From Ectothiorhodospira sp. BSL-9 (GTDB lineage Bacteria; Pseudomonadota; Gammaproteobacteria; Ectothiorhodospirales; Ectothiorhodospiraceae), in assembly GCF_001632845.1 (NCBI RefSeq), contig NZ_CP011994.1, forward strand, positions 2,738,001 to 2,802,000: a stretch of DNA of 64,000 nt. The letters are read 5' to 3'. Made by a program: the position numbers and the translations under genes. Each line of letters begins with the position of its first letter. Positions within the stretch are counted from its first letter, which is position 1. The notes below the pieces were generated by a model. It ran no database searches, was not told the origin of the DNA, and saw nothing but the letters and a program-made list of their open reading frames with translations. Positions 1 through 8,273 of this stretch are shown in pieces.

Positions 1-1
1 C

Positions 2-52
2 AAGGTGCCGGAGAAGGACGCCACCGGGCTACCCATGGAGATCGTGTGCTGA
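2..52 (+). CDS. C-terminal tail of an unidentified gene entering from the left
   Basis: An open frame enters from the window edge and ends at a TGA at 50-52, giving a 16-residue tail. Too little is present to identify the product. The next recognisable sequence is a remnant of a nitrate-type ABC transporter ATPase, so this could be the end of a transporter gene from the same cluster, but that is only inference. Confidence 0.2.
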   Translation, partial: KVPEKDATGLPMEIVC

Positions 53-153
53 TGAGTTATCGACTGGCGATCAGGGCTTGGCAAGTCAGCCGTGCGTCTT
101 CCTGACCATGTCATCACCGCTGCCCGGGATGCTCGCAACCCGTACTCCGTGGT

Positions 154-480
154 TTGCAAATCCCCAGGGTCTTCATCCGTGAAGACGAGGCCAGCGAGGG
201 TGCCCTGGCCATGGATGGCAAGGAGGTTTCTGGACCGAGCCTGGACAGGGGCGTGATCTTCCAGAATCACAGCCTGCTGCCCTGGCTCTCGGCCCTGTCC
301 AACGTGGCCTTCGCGGTTCGTTCCCGCTGGCCGGACTGGTCGCGCACCAAGGTGCAGGAGCACAGCCTGAAATATCTGGACATGGTGGGGTTGGGCGGCT
401 CCGAGTACAAGAAGCCGGCGGAGCTGTCCGGAGGCATAAGACAGCGCGTGGGCATCGCCCGGGCATTCGCCATCGCGGGC
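154..480 (+). pseudogene. Truncated nitrate/NitT-TauT-type ABC transporter ATPase (NrtD-like)
   Basis: The translation carries a recognisable stretch of a nitrate/sulfonate/taurine-type ABC ATPase: the Q-loop region GVIFQNHSLLPWLS, the segment FAVRSRWPDWSR, and a signature motif LSGGIRQRVGIARAF. The N-terminal Walker A region is missing. Homology stops at about 480, just after the signature, so Walker B and the H-loop are missing too. The frame then runs on as antisense of the neighbouring membrane-protein gene. In the NrtD/NasD family this subunit powers periplasmic-binding-protein-dependent nitrate uptake. Here it is a relic broken at both ends, which suggests that a nitrate-uptake operon was lost at this edge of the island. 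Confidence 0.7.
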
Positions 481-487
481 AGTGGCT

Positions 488-934
488 TTATCCCCTCCAG
501 TCGGGGCGTGGGCTCAACCAGGCGAACAGCAGCCCACCCAGCGCACCCGCCAGTGCCAGCGCCAGGATGCCGGTGGAGAACCTTGATGCACCGATCAGGG
601 TGGCCGGCAGCAACTGGTTCATCACCACCAGGGCGACCGAGATGCCGGCGGCGCCGGCCAGGGTGTGGAGCGCGATACGGGCCTCTGGCCACCAACGTGC
701 AATCAGTCCACTCACGGGCAGGGCGATCAAGAAGGCGGCTGCCACCAGCACGCCGTAGGTGGGGGCAAAGTTCAACAGATCATGGGCGGTGCTCTGCAGT
801 CGCAACGTCATGTTCATGGGCGCCCCCAGGGCCTGGACCATGGCCAGGTTGAATTGGGTCTGGATGATGCTGCCCAGTAACGTGGCCAGGACAAGACCCG
901 CAAACCAGGCCAAAGCCGTCTTGAGTCGCTGCAT
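488..934 (-). CDS. Small integral membrane protein, unknown family
   Basis: A 148-residue protein of about four hydrophobic segments with short polar links. The ATG at 934 is preferred over a longer frame because GAGGAGG lies about nine bases upstream and the first residues (MQRLKTALAWFAGLV) form a charged start running into a membrane helix. No catalytic motif is visible. It is divergent from the PQQ sugar dehydrogenase gene, with about 90 bases between the starts, so the two promoters must share that gap. Its 3' end abuts the ABC-ATPase remnant. I do not recognise the family. Confidence 0.65.
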   Translation of the reverse strand: MQRLKTALAWFAGLVLATLLGSIIQTQFNLAMVQALGAPMNMTLRLQSTAHDLLNFAPTYGVLVAAAFLIALPVSGLIARWWPEARIALHTLAGAAGISVALVVMNQLLPATLIGASRFSTGILALALAGALGGLLFAWLSPRPDWRG

Positions 935-1027
935 GACACCTGCCTCCTCGATGCTGCTGCCGTGATGGCCCTCAAGGCCCTGCATGGGTATTCTTGCAGC
1001 TAAGCCCACCGAAATCACGTTGCCGCC

Positions 1028-2137
1028 ATGACCCTGCGACTGATGAAGGCATTACCCCTGGTCCTGATGCTGCTGGCCACTCCACTCAAGGCGGCGGATT
1101 ACCGACTCGATACGATCGCCTCGGGGCTGGAGCATCCCTGGTCCCTGGCCTTTTTGCCGGATGGGCGCATGCTGGTCACCGAGCGGGCAGGGCGCCTGCG
1201 GGTGATCGAGAACGGGGAACTTCAGGAGGCGCCTGTGGAGGGCGTGCCGTCATCCTTCGTTCGCAGCCAGGGCGGGTTGCTGGAGGTACTGCCCCATCCG
1301 GACTTCGAGCGTCACCCCTACCTGTTTCTCACCCAGGCCGTGGGCGAGCCGCGCGCCAACACCACGCGGCTGATCCGGGGGCGGCTGGAAGGCAACACCC
1401 TCACGGAGGTGGAGGTTCTGTTCGAGGCGACGCCACGGCGAACCCGGCCGGTGCACTACGGAGGGCGCATGACCTTCCTGGACGATGGCACCCTGTTGCT
1501 CGGGCTGGGGGATGGCTTCGATCATCGCGAAGACGCCCAGCGACTGGACAGTCACACCGGTACCATCGTGAGACTGAACCCGGAAGACGGCCGTGCCCCC
1601 GACGATAACCCCTTCGTAGGTCGCGATGATGCGCTGCCGGAGATCTACAGCTACGGCCACCGCAATGTGCAGGGCCTGGTATGGGATGCACAGACCGGCA
1701 TTCTCTGGTCGCACGAGCATGGCCCACGTGGCGGCGATGAACTCAATATCATCCAGCCGGGCGCCAACTACGGCTGGCCCGTCGCCACCCACGGGGTTGA
1801 TTACTCCGGCGCCATCATCACCCCTCACACCTCGTTGCCGGGCACGGAAGACCCCATCCATCACTGGACGCCGGCGATCGCCCCGGCGGGCATGACCCTG
1901 TATCGCGGCGATCTCTTCCCCGAGTGGCAGGGCAGCCTGTTCATCACCTCCCTGGTCCAGCGCCATGTGCGCCGCCTCACCCTGGACGGGACACGGGTGG
2001 TGGACGAAGAAATCCTTTTCGACGAAGTGGATGAACGCATTCGCGACGTGCGCACGGGGCCCGATGGTGCCCTGTATCTGCTCACCGACAAGGCGGATGG
2101 ACGCGTGCTGCGCGTGGACGTGCCGACCGCCCCGTAA
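1028..2137 (+). CDS. PQQ-dependent sugar dehydrogenase (aldose sugar dehydrogenase / YliI family)
   Basis: A 369-residue exported protein. A signal peptide (about residues 1-22, ending TPLKA) leads into the six-bladed propeller fold typical of soluble aldose sugar dehydrogenases. Family signatures include GLEHPWSLAFLPDGRMLVTER, GGLLEVLPHPDF, HYGGRMTFLDDGTLLLGLGD, GHRNVQGLVWD and HEHGPRGGDELN. Members oxidise the anomeric carbon of aldoses in the periplasm with PQQ and Ca2+. The substrate cannot be read from sequence. The ATG at 1028 is used; an ATG five codons further in would also leave a complete signal peptide. A paralogue lies at 36307-37449. No PQQ biosynthesis genes are in the window. 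Confidence 0.9.
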   Translation: MTLRLMKALPLVLMLLATPLKAADYRLDTIASGLEHPWSLAFLPDGRMLVTERAGRLRVIENGELQEAPVEGVPSSFVRSQGGLLEVLPHPDFERHPYLFLTQAVGEPRANTTRLIRGRLEGNTLTEVEVLFEATPRRTRPVHYGGRMTFLDDGTLLLGLGDGFDHREDAQRLDSHTGTIVRLNPEDGRAPDDNPFVGRDDALPEIYSYGHRNVQGLVWDAQTGILWSHEHGPRGGDELNIIQPGANYGWPVATHGVDYSGAIITPHTSLPGTEDPIHHWTPAIAPAGMTLYRGDLFPEWQGSLFITSLVQRHVRRLTLDGTRVVDEEILFDEVDERIRDVRTGPDGALYLLTDKADGRVLRVDVPTAP

Positions 2138-2151
2138 GGGGGCCGGTCGGG

Positions 2152-2799
2152 TCACGCCCTGTCGGCAGGCATTCGCTCCAGAATGATGGAGAAATTATTC
2201 ACCGGCATGTCGATCACGGATTGCAGGGACAGTCCGTGTTCCCGACCCAAAGTTTCGATATCGGCGATGTCCCGCACACCCCAGTCCGGGTTCTGGGCCC
2301 GAAGGTACTGGTCAAACTGCTGATTGCTGGGCGCGGTGTGCGTCCCGTCGCGGGAGTAGGGGCCGTAGAGGTAGAGCAGACCGCCGGGTGTGAGGTACTG
2401 GCCAGCACCTTTCATCAGGCCGTCCGTGGTGGCCCAAGCCGAGATGTGCGTTACATTGATGCAAACCATCGCGGCAAAGCCATCCGCGGGCGGGCGATCC
2501 GATTGCCCCAGCCCCCAATCCGCCTGACCCGCATCCAGTCGCACCGGCGCCTTCAGATTGGGCAGGGACGCACTCTCCCGCCAGGCCTCGATACTGCTCA
2601 GGTGGTGCGGATCCACATCGGTGGGCCACCAGGTGATGTCGGGGAATGCGCGGGCAAAGTCCACCACATGCTGACCGGTGCCACTGCCCACCTCCAGGGC
2701 ATGGCCGCTCAAGCCCCCGAAGGCATCCCGCAGGACGTCCAGAATGGGGTTGATGTTTTCGTGGTAGGAGGGGGAATCCAGGCGAGCGTTGGCGGACAT
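2152..2799 (-). CDS. DUF938-family SAM-dependent methyltransferase-like protein
   Basis: A 215-residue class I methyltransferase-like protein matching DUF938 in length and motifs. It opens with RLDSPSYHENINPILDVL, has the SAM-binding glycine loop ALEVGSGTGQHVVDFA at about residues 36-50, then an acidic WWPTDVD strand and the motif MVCINVTHISAW. Substrate and role of DUF938 proteins are not established. The gene converges on the PQQ dehydrogenase gene with a 14-base gap. The region 2800-2987 upstream holds its promoter and that of the divergent GGDEF gene. Confidence 0.85.
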   Translation of the reverse strand: MSANARLDSPSYHENINPILDVLRDAFGGLSGHALEVGSGTGQHVVDFARAFPDITWWPTDVDPHHLSSIEAWRESASLPNLKAPVRLDAGQADWGLGQSDRPPADGFAAMVCINVTHISAWATTDGLMKGAGQYLTPGGLLYLYGPYSRDGTHTAPSNQQFDQYLRAQNPDWGVRDIADIETLGREHGLSLQSVIDMPVNNFSIILERMPADRA

Positions 2800-2987
2800 G
2801 AAGTCTGGCTCCGGGGCTCATGGGTGCGGGTTACGTGCGGCTCCTGGGGCCATCTGCATGATGGGATCCTCGAAAAATCGCCCCAGTCAGGGCATCATAC
2901 TCCCAACTCTCCCGATCGGGTGGATACCCATCTTGCATTCCGGATTCTCTCACCTGGGAGACGACCCAATTGGATAGGGCCCCGTGC

Positions 2988-3370
2988 ATGCATCCTTTTC
3001 AAGCGAATCAAGACCATCGCCGGGGGGTGCTGCAGGCCATGCTGCTGGTCACCGTGATCAGCGCCCTCGTATTCGCGGCCCTCAACTTCCCCGATGGCAT
3101 GATTCTGGTGGCCTGGATCCAGGTGGCCGTTGCCGTTTTCGCCGCATTGACCACCCTGGGCCTGTCACATTTCTACGAACGCAATCGCGAGCGGTCCGAA
3201 CGGGAACTGATGCGCCTGGCGACGACGGACCCGCTGACCGGATTGGCCAATCGCATGCGTCTTAACGATGTCTTCCAGCGGGAACGGGCGCAAGCGCAGC
3301 GCAATGGAACCGCGCTGTCGCTGCTCGTACTGGACCTGGACCGCTTCAAGCAGATCAACGACGAGCACGG
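2988..3370 (+). pseudogene. Diguanylate cyclase (GGDEF) gene, 5' part, interrupted by a transposon
   Basis: The N-terminal part has two membrane segments (MLLVTVISALVFAALNF and MILVAWIQVAVAVFAALTT), a linker helix, then the opening of a GGDEF domain: TTDPLTGLANR, LLVLDLDRFKQINDEHG. The reading frame is cut at 3370 by the first Mu/Tn7-like element and resumes at 6695. Removing the element and one target duplication restores FKQINDEHGHEAGD, the exact family motif. The ATG at 2988 is chosen over an in-frame TTG six codons upstream. Intact, the protein would have made cyclic di-GMP at the inner membrane. Confidence 0.9.
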
Positions 3371-3544
3371 TGTTACGTCCCGCACTGATCCCGCTTACCA
3401 CCCCCTCGCCATCCCAGGTTCCTTGAGGGCCTGTTAAAGCACATCCCCGCCTTCAATCCGGGACATCCGGGTCAAAGAAAAGGCCGGTGCACCTCTGGTA
3501 GTGTGAAATCTTCGACCAAATCACAACACCAAAAGGCACCGGCC

Positions 3545-4078
3545 ATGGCTTTGATCCTGCCAGGGATTGCGTCCCTTGAGCAACACTTATCGGCCCTGTT
3601 GACTCATCCCGAGGGGTATCGACCCAAGCGGTGCCCGCATTGTGGTCGCGCCGGGCTGTGGTGCCACGGGTGCTATGGCCGCAAGGCCGACCGGGATCGT
3701 GGTGGCACCCTGAATCCGATTGCCATTGCGCGATTTCGATGCCCGGGGTGTTGCCGCACCTGTTCGAGGTTGCCCGAGTGCATTCCCCCACATCGTTGGT
3801 ATCTGTGGGCGGTACAGCAGTGGGCATTGCTGGCACTCCTGGCGGGGCGTTCCTGCCGCGCCCTGAGCCGGGAGGGGATGCCGGGCAGGCACACCCTGGG
3901 GCGGTGGATGCACCGTTGGCGGGAGCGGTTTCACCTGCACGCCTTTGCCTTGTGTCAGCACGACCCTGGGTGGGGGCGTTATCCCGGCATGGCCACCTTG
4001 TGGCCGGCGGTGCTGGCCTGCATGCCGCTGTCAGCGGCGATGATCCTGGTACAGCATGTCGGGATCGCCATCCCATGA
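3545..4078 (+). CDS. Element gene A: zinc-ribbon/HTH protein (DUF6431-like), copy 1
   Basis: A 177-residue protein with two cysteine pairs near the N-terminus (KRCPHCGRAGLWCHGC and FRCPGCCRTC), forming a likely zinc ribbon. A helix-turn-helix-like stretch follows (SREGMPGRHTLGRWMHRW) and then a hydrophobic tail. It resembles proteins annotated DUF6431 next to integrase-core transposases; that name is from memory. The ATG at 3545 follows AAAAGG at normal spacing; a GTG at 3503 is the alternative. As the first gene of the element it is a candidate end-binding or target-selection protein. A diverged counterpart sits in the same position in the third element. Confidence 0.7.
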   Translation: MALILPGIASLEQHLSALLTHPEGYRPKRCPHCGRAGLWCHGCYGRKADRDRGGTLNPIAIARFRCPGCCRTCSRLPECIPPHRWYLWAVQQWALLALLAGRSCRALSREGMPGRHTLGRWMHRWRERFHLHAFALCQHDPGWGRYPGMATLWPAVLACMPLSAAMILVQHVGIAIP

Positions 4079-4209
4079 AGGCACGGGGATGCCCGTGGCG
4101 GGACAGGGGGTCAGTCGTGTTTCCATGACTCCACACAGTCTGCCCCTTGGACGGGGTGGGGCGCTGGGTTTTGCTGGGCGTTCCCTATCCGGCCCCAGGA
4201 GGCCTGCCC

Positions 4210-5568
4210 ATGAAAATCAGCAAACCCATCCATCCCATGGCCCTGTTCCGTCTGAGCGTGCTCGGCACGCTGGCAGCCTGTCCGCCACTGCACCGGGGTG
4301 AGCTCAAACAGCACCTGCAAGCCCTGGCCGCCCGGGATTACCTGGATCCCACCACCGGGCGGCCGGTGCGTCTGGCGGAGAAGACTATCGAGCGCTGGTA
4401 TTACGCCTACAAGCGCGGTGATATCGAGGCCCTGGCGCCGTGCTCCCGCTCGGATCAGGGCGCCTCAAAGATCGACCCGGCGCTGCAACAGGCCCTGCTG
4501 CAGGCCAAGCAGGACAACCCACAACGTTCCCTCAACGCCCTGATCCGGTTGCTGGAAAAGGAGGGTCGGGTGGCCCGGGGAGTGCTGTCCCGTTCCAGCG
4601 TTCACCGTCTGCTGCGGCGCCATGGGCTCTCCCACACTGCGGGATCCCCCAGTCAACCCCGGGAACGGCGACGCTTCGAGGCCCATCATGCCGGGGATCT
4701 GTGGCAGGGCGACGTCATGCATGGCCCCAAGATCCCGGTGAAGGGGCGGCTGCGCAAGGTCTATCTGGTCTCGCTCATGGATGATGCCTCGCGACTGATC
4801 ACCCACAGCGCCTTCTGTACCGACGAGGGGGCCCTGGCCATCCAGGGGGTGCTCAAGCAGGCCCTGCTCAAGCGCGGCCTGCCGTCACGGCTGATGCTGG
4901 ACCAGGGGGCGGCATACCGTAGCACCCAGTTGCAGGCCATCTGCGCGCGGCTGAAGATCCATATGGTCTACTGTGCGCCTTACCAGCCTGAAGGGAAGGG
5001 TAAGATCGAACGCTGGCATCGCCGAGTGCGGGATCACTTCCTCGGCGAGCTGGATCTGCAGCGGATCCAGGGGCTGGAGGATCTCAACGCGCGTCTGTGG
5101 GCCTGGCTGGACCAGGACTACCATGTGACGCCCCATGCCGGCCTCAATGGCCTCACCCCGCTGGCCCGCTATCAGCAGGACCTGGTCAACATCCGCCCCC
5201 TGGGGCCCCTGGCCACCGAACTCGACGCCCTGTTCCATCACTATCACACCCGCAAGGTGCGCAAGGATGGCACGGTCTCCCTGCACGGGCAGTACCTGGA
5301 GGTGCCCTTCGAACTCGTCGGTCAGAGCGTCATCCTGGTCGAGGATCCCCATCAACGCCAGGTGGTGGCCGTGCTCGATGCCCAGGAGCAGCCCGTGGGC
5401 AAGGCCACGCCCCTGGATGCCCGCGCCAACCTCAAACGTCGACGTCAGCAGCCAGTCATCCCCGATCCGTCCCCCACCGCCCAAACCGGACCCAATGCCA
5501 TCGAGCTGGCCCTGCAGCAACAGCAGGTCGACTGGGTGCTCGACACCGACGCGAACGAGGAGGCATGA
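4210..5568 (+). CDS. Element gene B: TniA/TnsB-like DD(35)E transposase, copy 1
   Basis: A 452-residue integrase-core transposase. Counting from the ATG at 4210 (AGGAGG upstream), the catalytic residues are D168 in LWQGDVMHG, D231 in LMLDQGAAY and E267 in KGKIERWH, with exactly 35 residues between the last D and E. An HTH-rich DNA-binding region precedes the core (TIERWYYAYKRGD, VHRLLRRHGL). A Mu-type beta-barrel domain follows (TVSLHGQYLEVPFELVGQSV). It should cut and join the element ends. The stop overlaps the start of the ATPase gene as ATGA, suggesting translational coupling. Confidence 0.92.
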   Translation: MKISKPIHPMALFRLSVLGTLAACPPLHRGELKQHLQALAARDYLDPTTGRPVRLAEKTIERWYYAYKRGDIEALAPCSRSDQGASKIDPALQQALLQAKQDNPQRSLNALIRLLEKEGRVARGVLSRSSVHRLLRRHGLSHTAGSPSQPRERRRFEAHHAGDLWQGDVMHGPKIPVKGRLRKVYLVSLMDDASRLITHSAFCTDEGALAIQGVLKQALLKRGLPSRLMLDQGAAYRSTQLQAICARLKIHMVYCAPYQPEGKGKIERWHRRVRDHFLGELDLQRIQGLEDLNARLWAWLDQDYHVTPHAGLNGLTPLARYQQDLVNIRPLGPLATELDALFHHYHTRKVRKDGTVSLHGQYLEVPFELVGQSVILVEDPHQRQVVAVLDAQEQPVGKATPLDARANLKRRRQQPVIPDPSPTAQTGPNAIELALQQQQVDWVLDTDANEEA

Positions 5569-6368
5569 ACCCCATGTACCGTGAACACTTCGGTCTCACC
5601 CAGGACCCCCTGGGCAAGCAAAGCCGCGCGCTGTTCGATACCGAGCCGCTGCGCTTACTCAAACAACGCTTCGACTGGTTGCTCGAACACCCCGGCGTGG
5701 GACTGCTCACTGGCCCCCCGGGAGTCGGCAAGACCGCCGCCCTGCGCCAACTGACGCAACCCCTCAACCCGCATCGCTTCGAGGTCATCTATCTGGCCGA
5801 AACCGACTTCGGGCGCCTGGACCTGTATCGCTCACTGGCCCTTGCCCTTGGCCTGGAACCCCCGCATCGACGCGCCGCCCTGTGGCGGGAAATCAAGGCC
5901 CGACTGCGCGAGATGGCCGAGCAAAAACACCTGCTGCCCCTGTGGATCATCGACGAAGCCCAGAACCTGCCCAACGAGTTCTTCCGCGATCTGCCGGCCT
6001 TCATCAACTTCGCCTTCGACTCCCAGGACCTAATGACCCTGTGGCTGGTGGGACACCCCAGCCTCGCCCAGACCCTGCAGCGTGCCCCCTACGAGGCCCT
6101 GGCCAGCCGTCTGCAGTGCCATATCCAACTGCCCCCCATCGACGACCCCGAGCAGTTCACCGCCCTGGTCAGGCATGGACTGAAGCAGGCCGGCGTGCAG
6201 CAGCAACTGATGTCCGACTCCGGCCTACACCTGCTGCTCATGGCCAGCCGTGGCCGACCCCGCACCGCCAGCCAGATCCTGTGTACCGCCATGAAACTGG
6301 CCGTGCCCAAGGGACTGAATCACCTCCCCGACGAACTGCTCCAGGAAGCCATCGAGGCCCTGCGATGA
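5565..6368 (+). CDS. Element gene C: TniB/TnsC-like AAA+ ATPase (ExeA type), copy 1
   Basis: A 267-residue AAA+ ATPase. It begins with the ExeA/TniB-like opening MYREHFGLTQDPLG and has Walker A GPPGVGKT at residues 50-57, Walker B LLPLWIIDEAQ around D130/E131, and later sensor motifs (LWLVGHPSL, LASRLQCHI). In Tn7, Mu and Tn5053 systems the equivalent ATPase binds target DNA and activates the transposase. This copy is intact: the C-run at 5714-5719 has six bases and keeps Walker A in frame, unlike copy 2. Both ends overlap neighbours by ATGA. Confidence 0.9.
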   Translation: MNPMYREHFGLTQDPLGKQSRALFDTEPLRLLKQRFDWLLEHPGVGLLTGPPGVGKTAALRQLTQPLNPHRFEVIYLAETDFGRLDLYRSLALALGLEPPHRRAALWREIKARLREMAEQKHLLPLWIIDEAQNLPNEFFRDLPAFINFAFDSQDLMTLWLVGHPSLAQTLQRAPYEALASRLQCHIQLPPIDDPEQFTALVRHGLKQAGVQQQLMSDSGLHLLLMASRGRPRTASQILCTAMKLAVPKGLNHLPDELLQEAIEALR

Positions 6369-6574
6369 ATACCCAGAACATCGAAAAGCCGGTCCTGCCC
6401 CCGGACCTGGACCCCGACACGGTGCGCGCCCTGCACACCGTCCTGCTCAACCTGGTGGATCACCTGGAGTCGGTGTACTTCGCGCAACTGCGCCAGGAAG
6501 AGGAAAGACCGGACAACGACGTCACCACCCCCCGCCGGGCTTGCCGGCTGCCGGGCGATGAGCCACCCTTCTGA
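6365..6574 (+). CDS. Element gene D: small acidic protein, copy 1
   Basis: A 69-residue protein starting at an ATG that overlaps the ATPase stop. The middle is a predicted helix (VRALHTVLLNLVDHLESVYFAQL) shown here in part by its core LLNLVDHLESVY, followed by an acidic, charged stretch, and it ends DEPPF. The third element has a 75-residue protein in the same place with the same layout, a similar helix ending in ESHYLGQI and the terminus DNPPF. Conservation of position, size and C-terminus supports a real transposition-associated protein. No function is known to me. Confidence 0.65.
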   Translation: MNTQNIEKPVLPPDLDPDTVRALHTVLLNLVDHLESVYFAQLRQEEERPDNDVTTPRRACRLPGDEPPF

Positions 6575-6694
6575 GTCACATCCGTCCCAGGCTGCGCGCG
6601 GAGGTGTTACCTTCCGCGCTCAGCTCGGGATGGGCCCTTTATCCCACCTCACAGAGGCCGGGATGGAAAGCCTTGGATAGGGTGGGACGTAACA

Positions 6695-7079
6695 ACGGTC
6701 ACGAGGCCGGCGACAGGGTGTTGATCGCCTTCGCCGACATGCTTCGCGCGCGCCTGCGGGATACCGACCTCATCGTGCGCTCTGGGGGGAGGAATTCCTG
6801 GTGCTGCTCAACAACACCGATAGCAAACAAGCTGTCGCCATCGCCGAGGAACTGCGAGCAAACCTGGAGCAATTGCCCATCCATTACGGGGGGCAGGTCC
6901 TGAGACTCACCGTCAGCATCGGTGTCGCCGGATACGGAACGGACGGGCGCGACCTGGATACGCTCACCCGAATCGCCGACGAACGCCTTTACCAGGCCAA
7001 AGGGAGTGGTCGCAACAGCGTTTGTGGTGGCCCTGAAGAGGAGGGCGGAGTGGCACTGGTGATGGCCGCTGGTGGATAA
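6695..7079 (+). pseudogene. Diguanylate cyclase (GGDEF) gene, 3' part, with frameshift at the active site
   Basis: This is the remainder of the cyclase cut at 3370. It resumes with GHEAGDRVLIAFADMLR and reaches LIVRSGG, where the G-run at 6784-6789 is six bases long. Seven would encode SGGEEFLVLLNN, the GGDEF active-site signature. With six, the frame is lost exactly there. Downstream homology in the shifted frame continues through VSIGVAGYG, TRIADERLYQAKGSGRN and a short tail ending at 7079. The gene is therefore broken twice, by the transposon and by the indel, unless the indel is a sequencing error. Confidence 0.88.
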
Positions 7080-7106
7080 CCGGCAGGCTGCGACCGCGAC
7101 AAAGCG

Positions 7107-7961
7107 ATGACGATACCCAATCTCAAAGCCCTCGCTGGACTCGACCGCGATCTGCAACAGTCGTTGTTGAGCCAGATCCGCGACCTCTGGACCCATACCT
7201 CCACCGCCCTGGAGGGCAACAGCCTCACCCTGGGCGAGACCAAGTTCGTCATCGAGGAGGGGCTGACGGTCTCCGGCAAGCCGTTGAAGGATCATCAGGA
7301 GGTGATGGGGCATGCCCGCGCCATCGAACTGATCTACAAGGCGCTGGGCGGGGAAGTCACCGAATCGCACTTGTTTGACCTGCACCGGGCGGTGCAATCA
7401 GAACTCGTGGCGGACATCTACAAGCCCTGCGGGGCCTGGAAAGTGGAGCCCAACGGCACCTATGCCGTCACCGAGGAGGGGCGCCAGGCCTTCATCGAGT
7501 ACGCCTCGCCCGAAGACGTGCCCGCATTGATGGCCGGGTGGCTGGCCGAGCTCAATCGGCTCGCTGAAGAACCCCTGAGCGAGACGGACGCAGTCGATGC
7601 CTATGCCCGGTTGCACCTGGGATTCGTCCACGTACATCCGTTCTGGGACGGCAACGGGCGCCTGGCGCGTCTGTTGAGCAACATCCCGGCGCTCCGTTCC
7701 GGCCATCTGCCGGTGGTGATCGATGTGCGCGACCGTAAGGAATACATCGACATCCTGGCCCAATACGAGCTGGCAAGCGGGCAGCTCACCGCCGAAACCG
7801 GTGTCTGGCCCGCCGAGGCCCAGGAGGCAGCCTTCCGGGCATTCTGCCAGCGGTCCTACCAGGCAACGCGGGACCTGGTTGAGCAGGCAAGAGAGCAGCA
7901 GGCGAAGCGCAACCTTCGTCGCAACACACCCAAACCGCGTCCAGATCGGGATGATCAATGA
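7107..7961 (+). CDS. Fic family protein with N-terminal inhibitory motif
   Basis: A 284-residue Fic-domain protein, predicted to transfer AMP (or another phosphate-linked group) from a nucleotide to a target protein. The core motif HPFWDGNGR is at residues 177-185, matching HxFx(D/E)GNGRxxR with the catalytic H177. STALEG at residues 32-37 matches the [S/T]xxxE[G/N] inhibitory helix, so this is a self-inhibited, class II type enzyme (inhibitory helix N-terminal to the Fic core in the same chain). The C-terminus is basic. It lies 28 bases after the GGDEF remnant on the same strand. No separate antitoxin gene is visible, as expected for self-inhibited Fic proteins. Confidence 0.92.
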   Translation: MTIPNLKALAGLDRDLQQSLLSQIRDLWTHTSTALEGNSLTLGETKFVIEEGLTVSGKPLKDHQEVMGHARAIELIYKALGGEVTESHLFDLHRAVQSELVADIYKPCGAWKVEPNGTYAVTEEGRQAFIEYASPEDVPALMAGWLAELNRLAEEPLSETDAVDAYARLHLGFVHVHPFWDGNGRLARLLSNIPALRSGHLPVVIDVRDRKEYIDILAQYELASGQLTAETGVWPAEAQEAAFRAFCQRSYQATRDLVEQAREQQAKRNLRRNTPKPRPDRDDQ

Positions 7962-8234
7962 CTGGCTCCATTAACCCCTGAGTTCGAGATCATCCCGAAT
8001 CACCTCCGGATAGCGAAACGCAATCTCGATGCAGCCTGGTTGGTGGGCTTGGCAGCAGAGCATGAGGGACGCCACCGCCATTACCAGCCGAACACGGCCA
8101 AGCGACGGGTGTTATCCCATTTTCTCCTGGGTTTGAGGGTATTGCGGCGCGAATCAGCCAGGATCGTCGATGACACCTTACAACGCATTCGGTCGGGGAT
8201 ACGGGCCGTGTTCGCCGCCGCGATTCCTGCATGA
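7962..8234 (+). pseudogene. C-terminal remnant of a transposase (possibly IS4-like)
   Basis: Directly after the Fic stop an open frame without a credible start reads PEFEIIPNHLRIAKRNLDAAW, here split as PEFEIIPNHL then RIAKRNLDAAW, followed by HYQPNTAKRRVLSHFLLGL and a stop at 8234. It resembles the C-terminal end of an IS4-type transposase, where NTAKRRVLS-like sequence is familiar, but the catalytic region is absent. I treat it as a degraded insertion-sequence end. The family assignment is from memory and uncertain. Confidence 0.4.
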
Positions 8235-8273
8235 TTTCGTGGGGATATCCCAGGCGAAGAGCTTTTGCTATGT

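Larger units (their letters stand above)
3371..6694 (+). mobile_element. Mu/Tn7-like (TniA-TniB type) transposon, copy 1
   Basis: A 3324-bp element bounded by inverted ends TGTTACGTCCC (3371-3381 and 6684-6694), with weaker similarity continuing inwards (CGCACTGATCC against CACCCTATCC). It carries four co-directional genes: a zinc-ribbon/HTH protein, a DD(35)E transposase, an AAA+ ATPase and a 69-residue acidic protein. The last three overlap as ATGA. The element sits inside a GGDEF gene. The right flank begins ACGGT while the left flank ends in ACGG, so the expected 5-bp target duplication appears one T short. An almost identical inverted copy lies at 11791-15113. A 5'-TG...CA-3' element with 5-bp duplications and a TnsB/TniA plus TnsC/TniB pair fits the Mu/Tn7/Tn5053 group. 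Confidence 0.93.
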
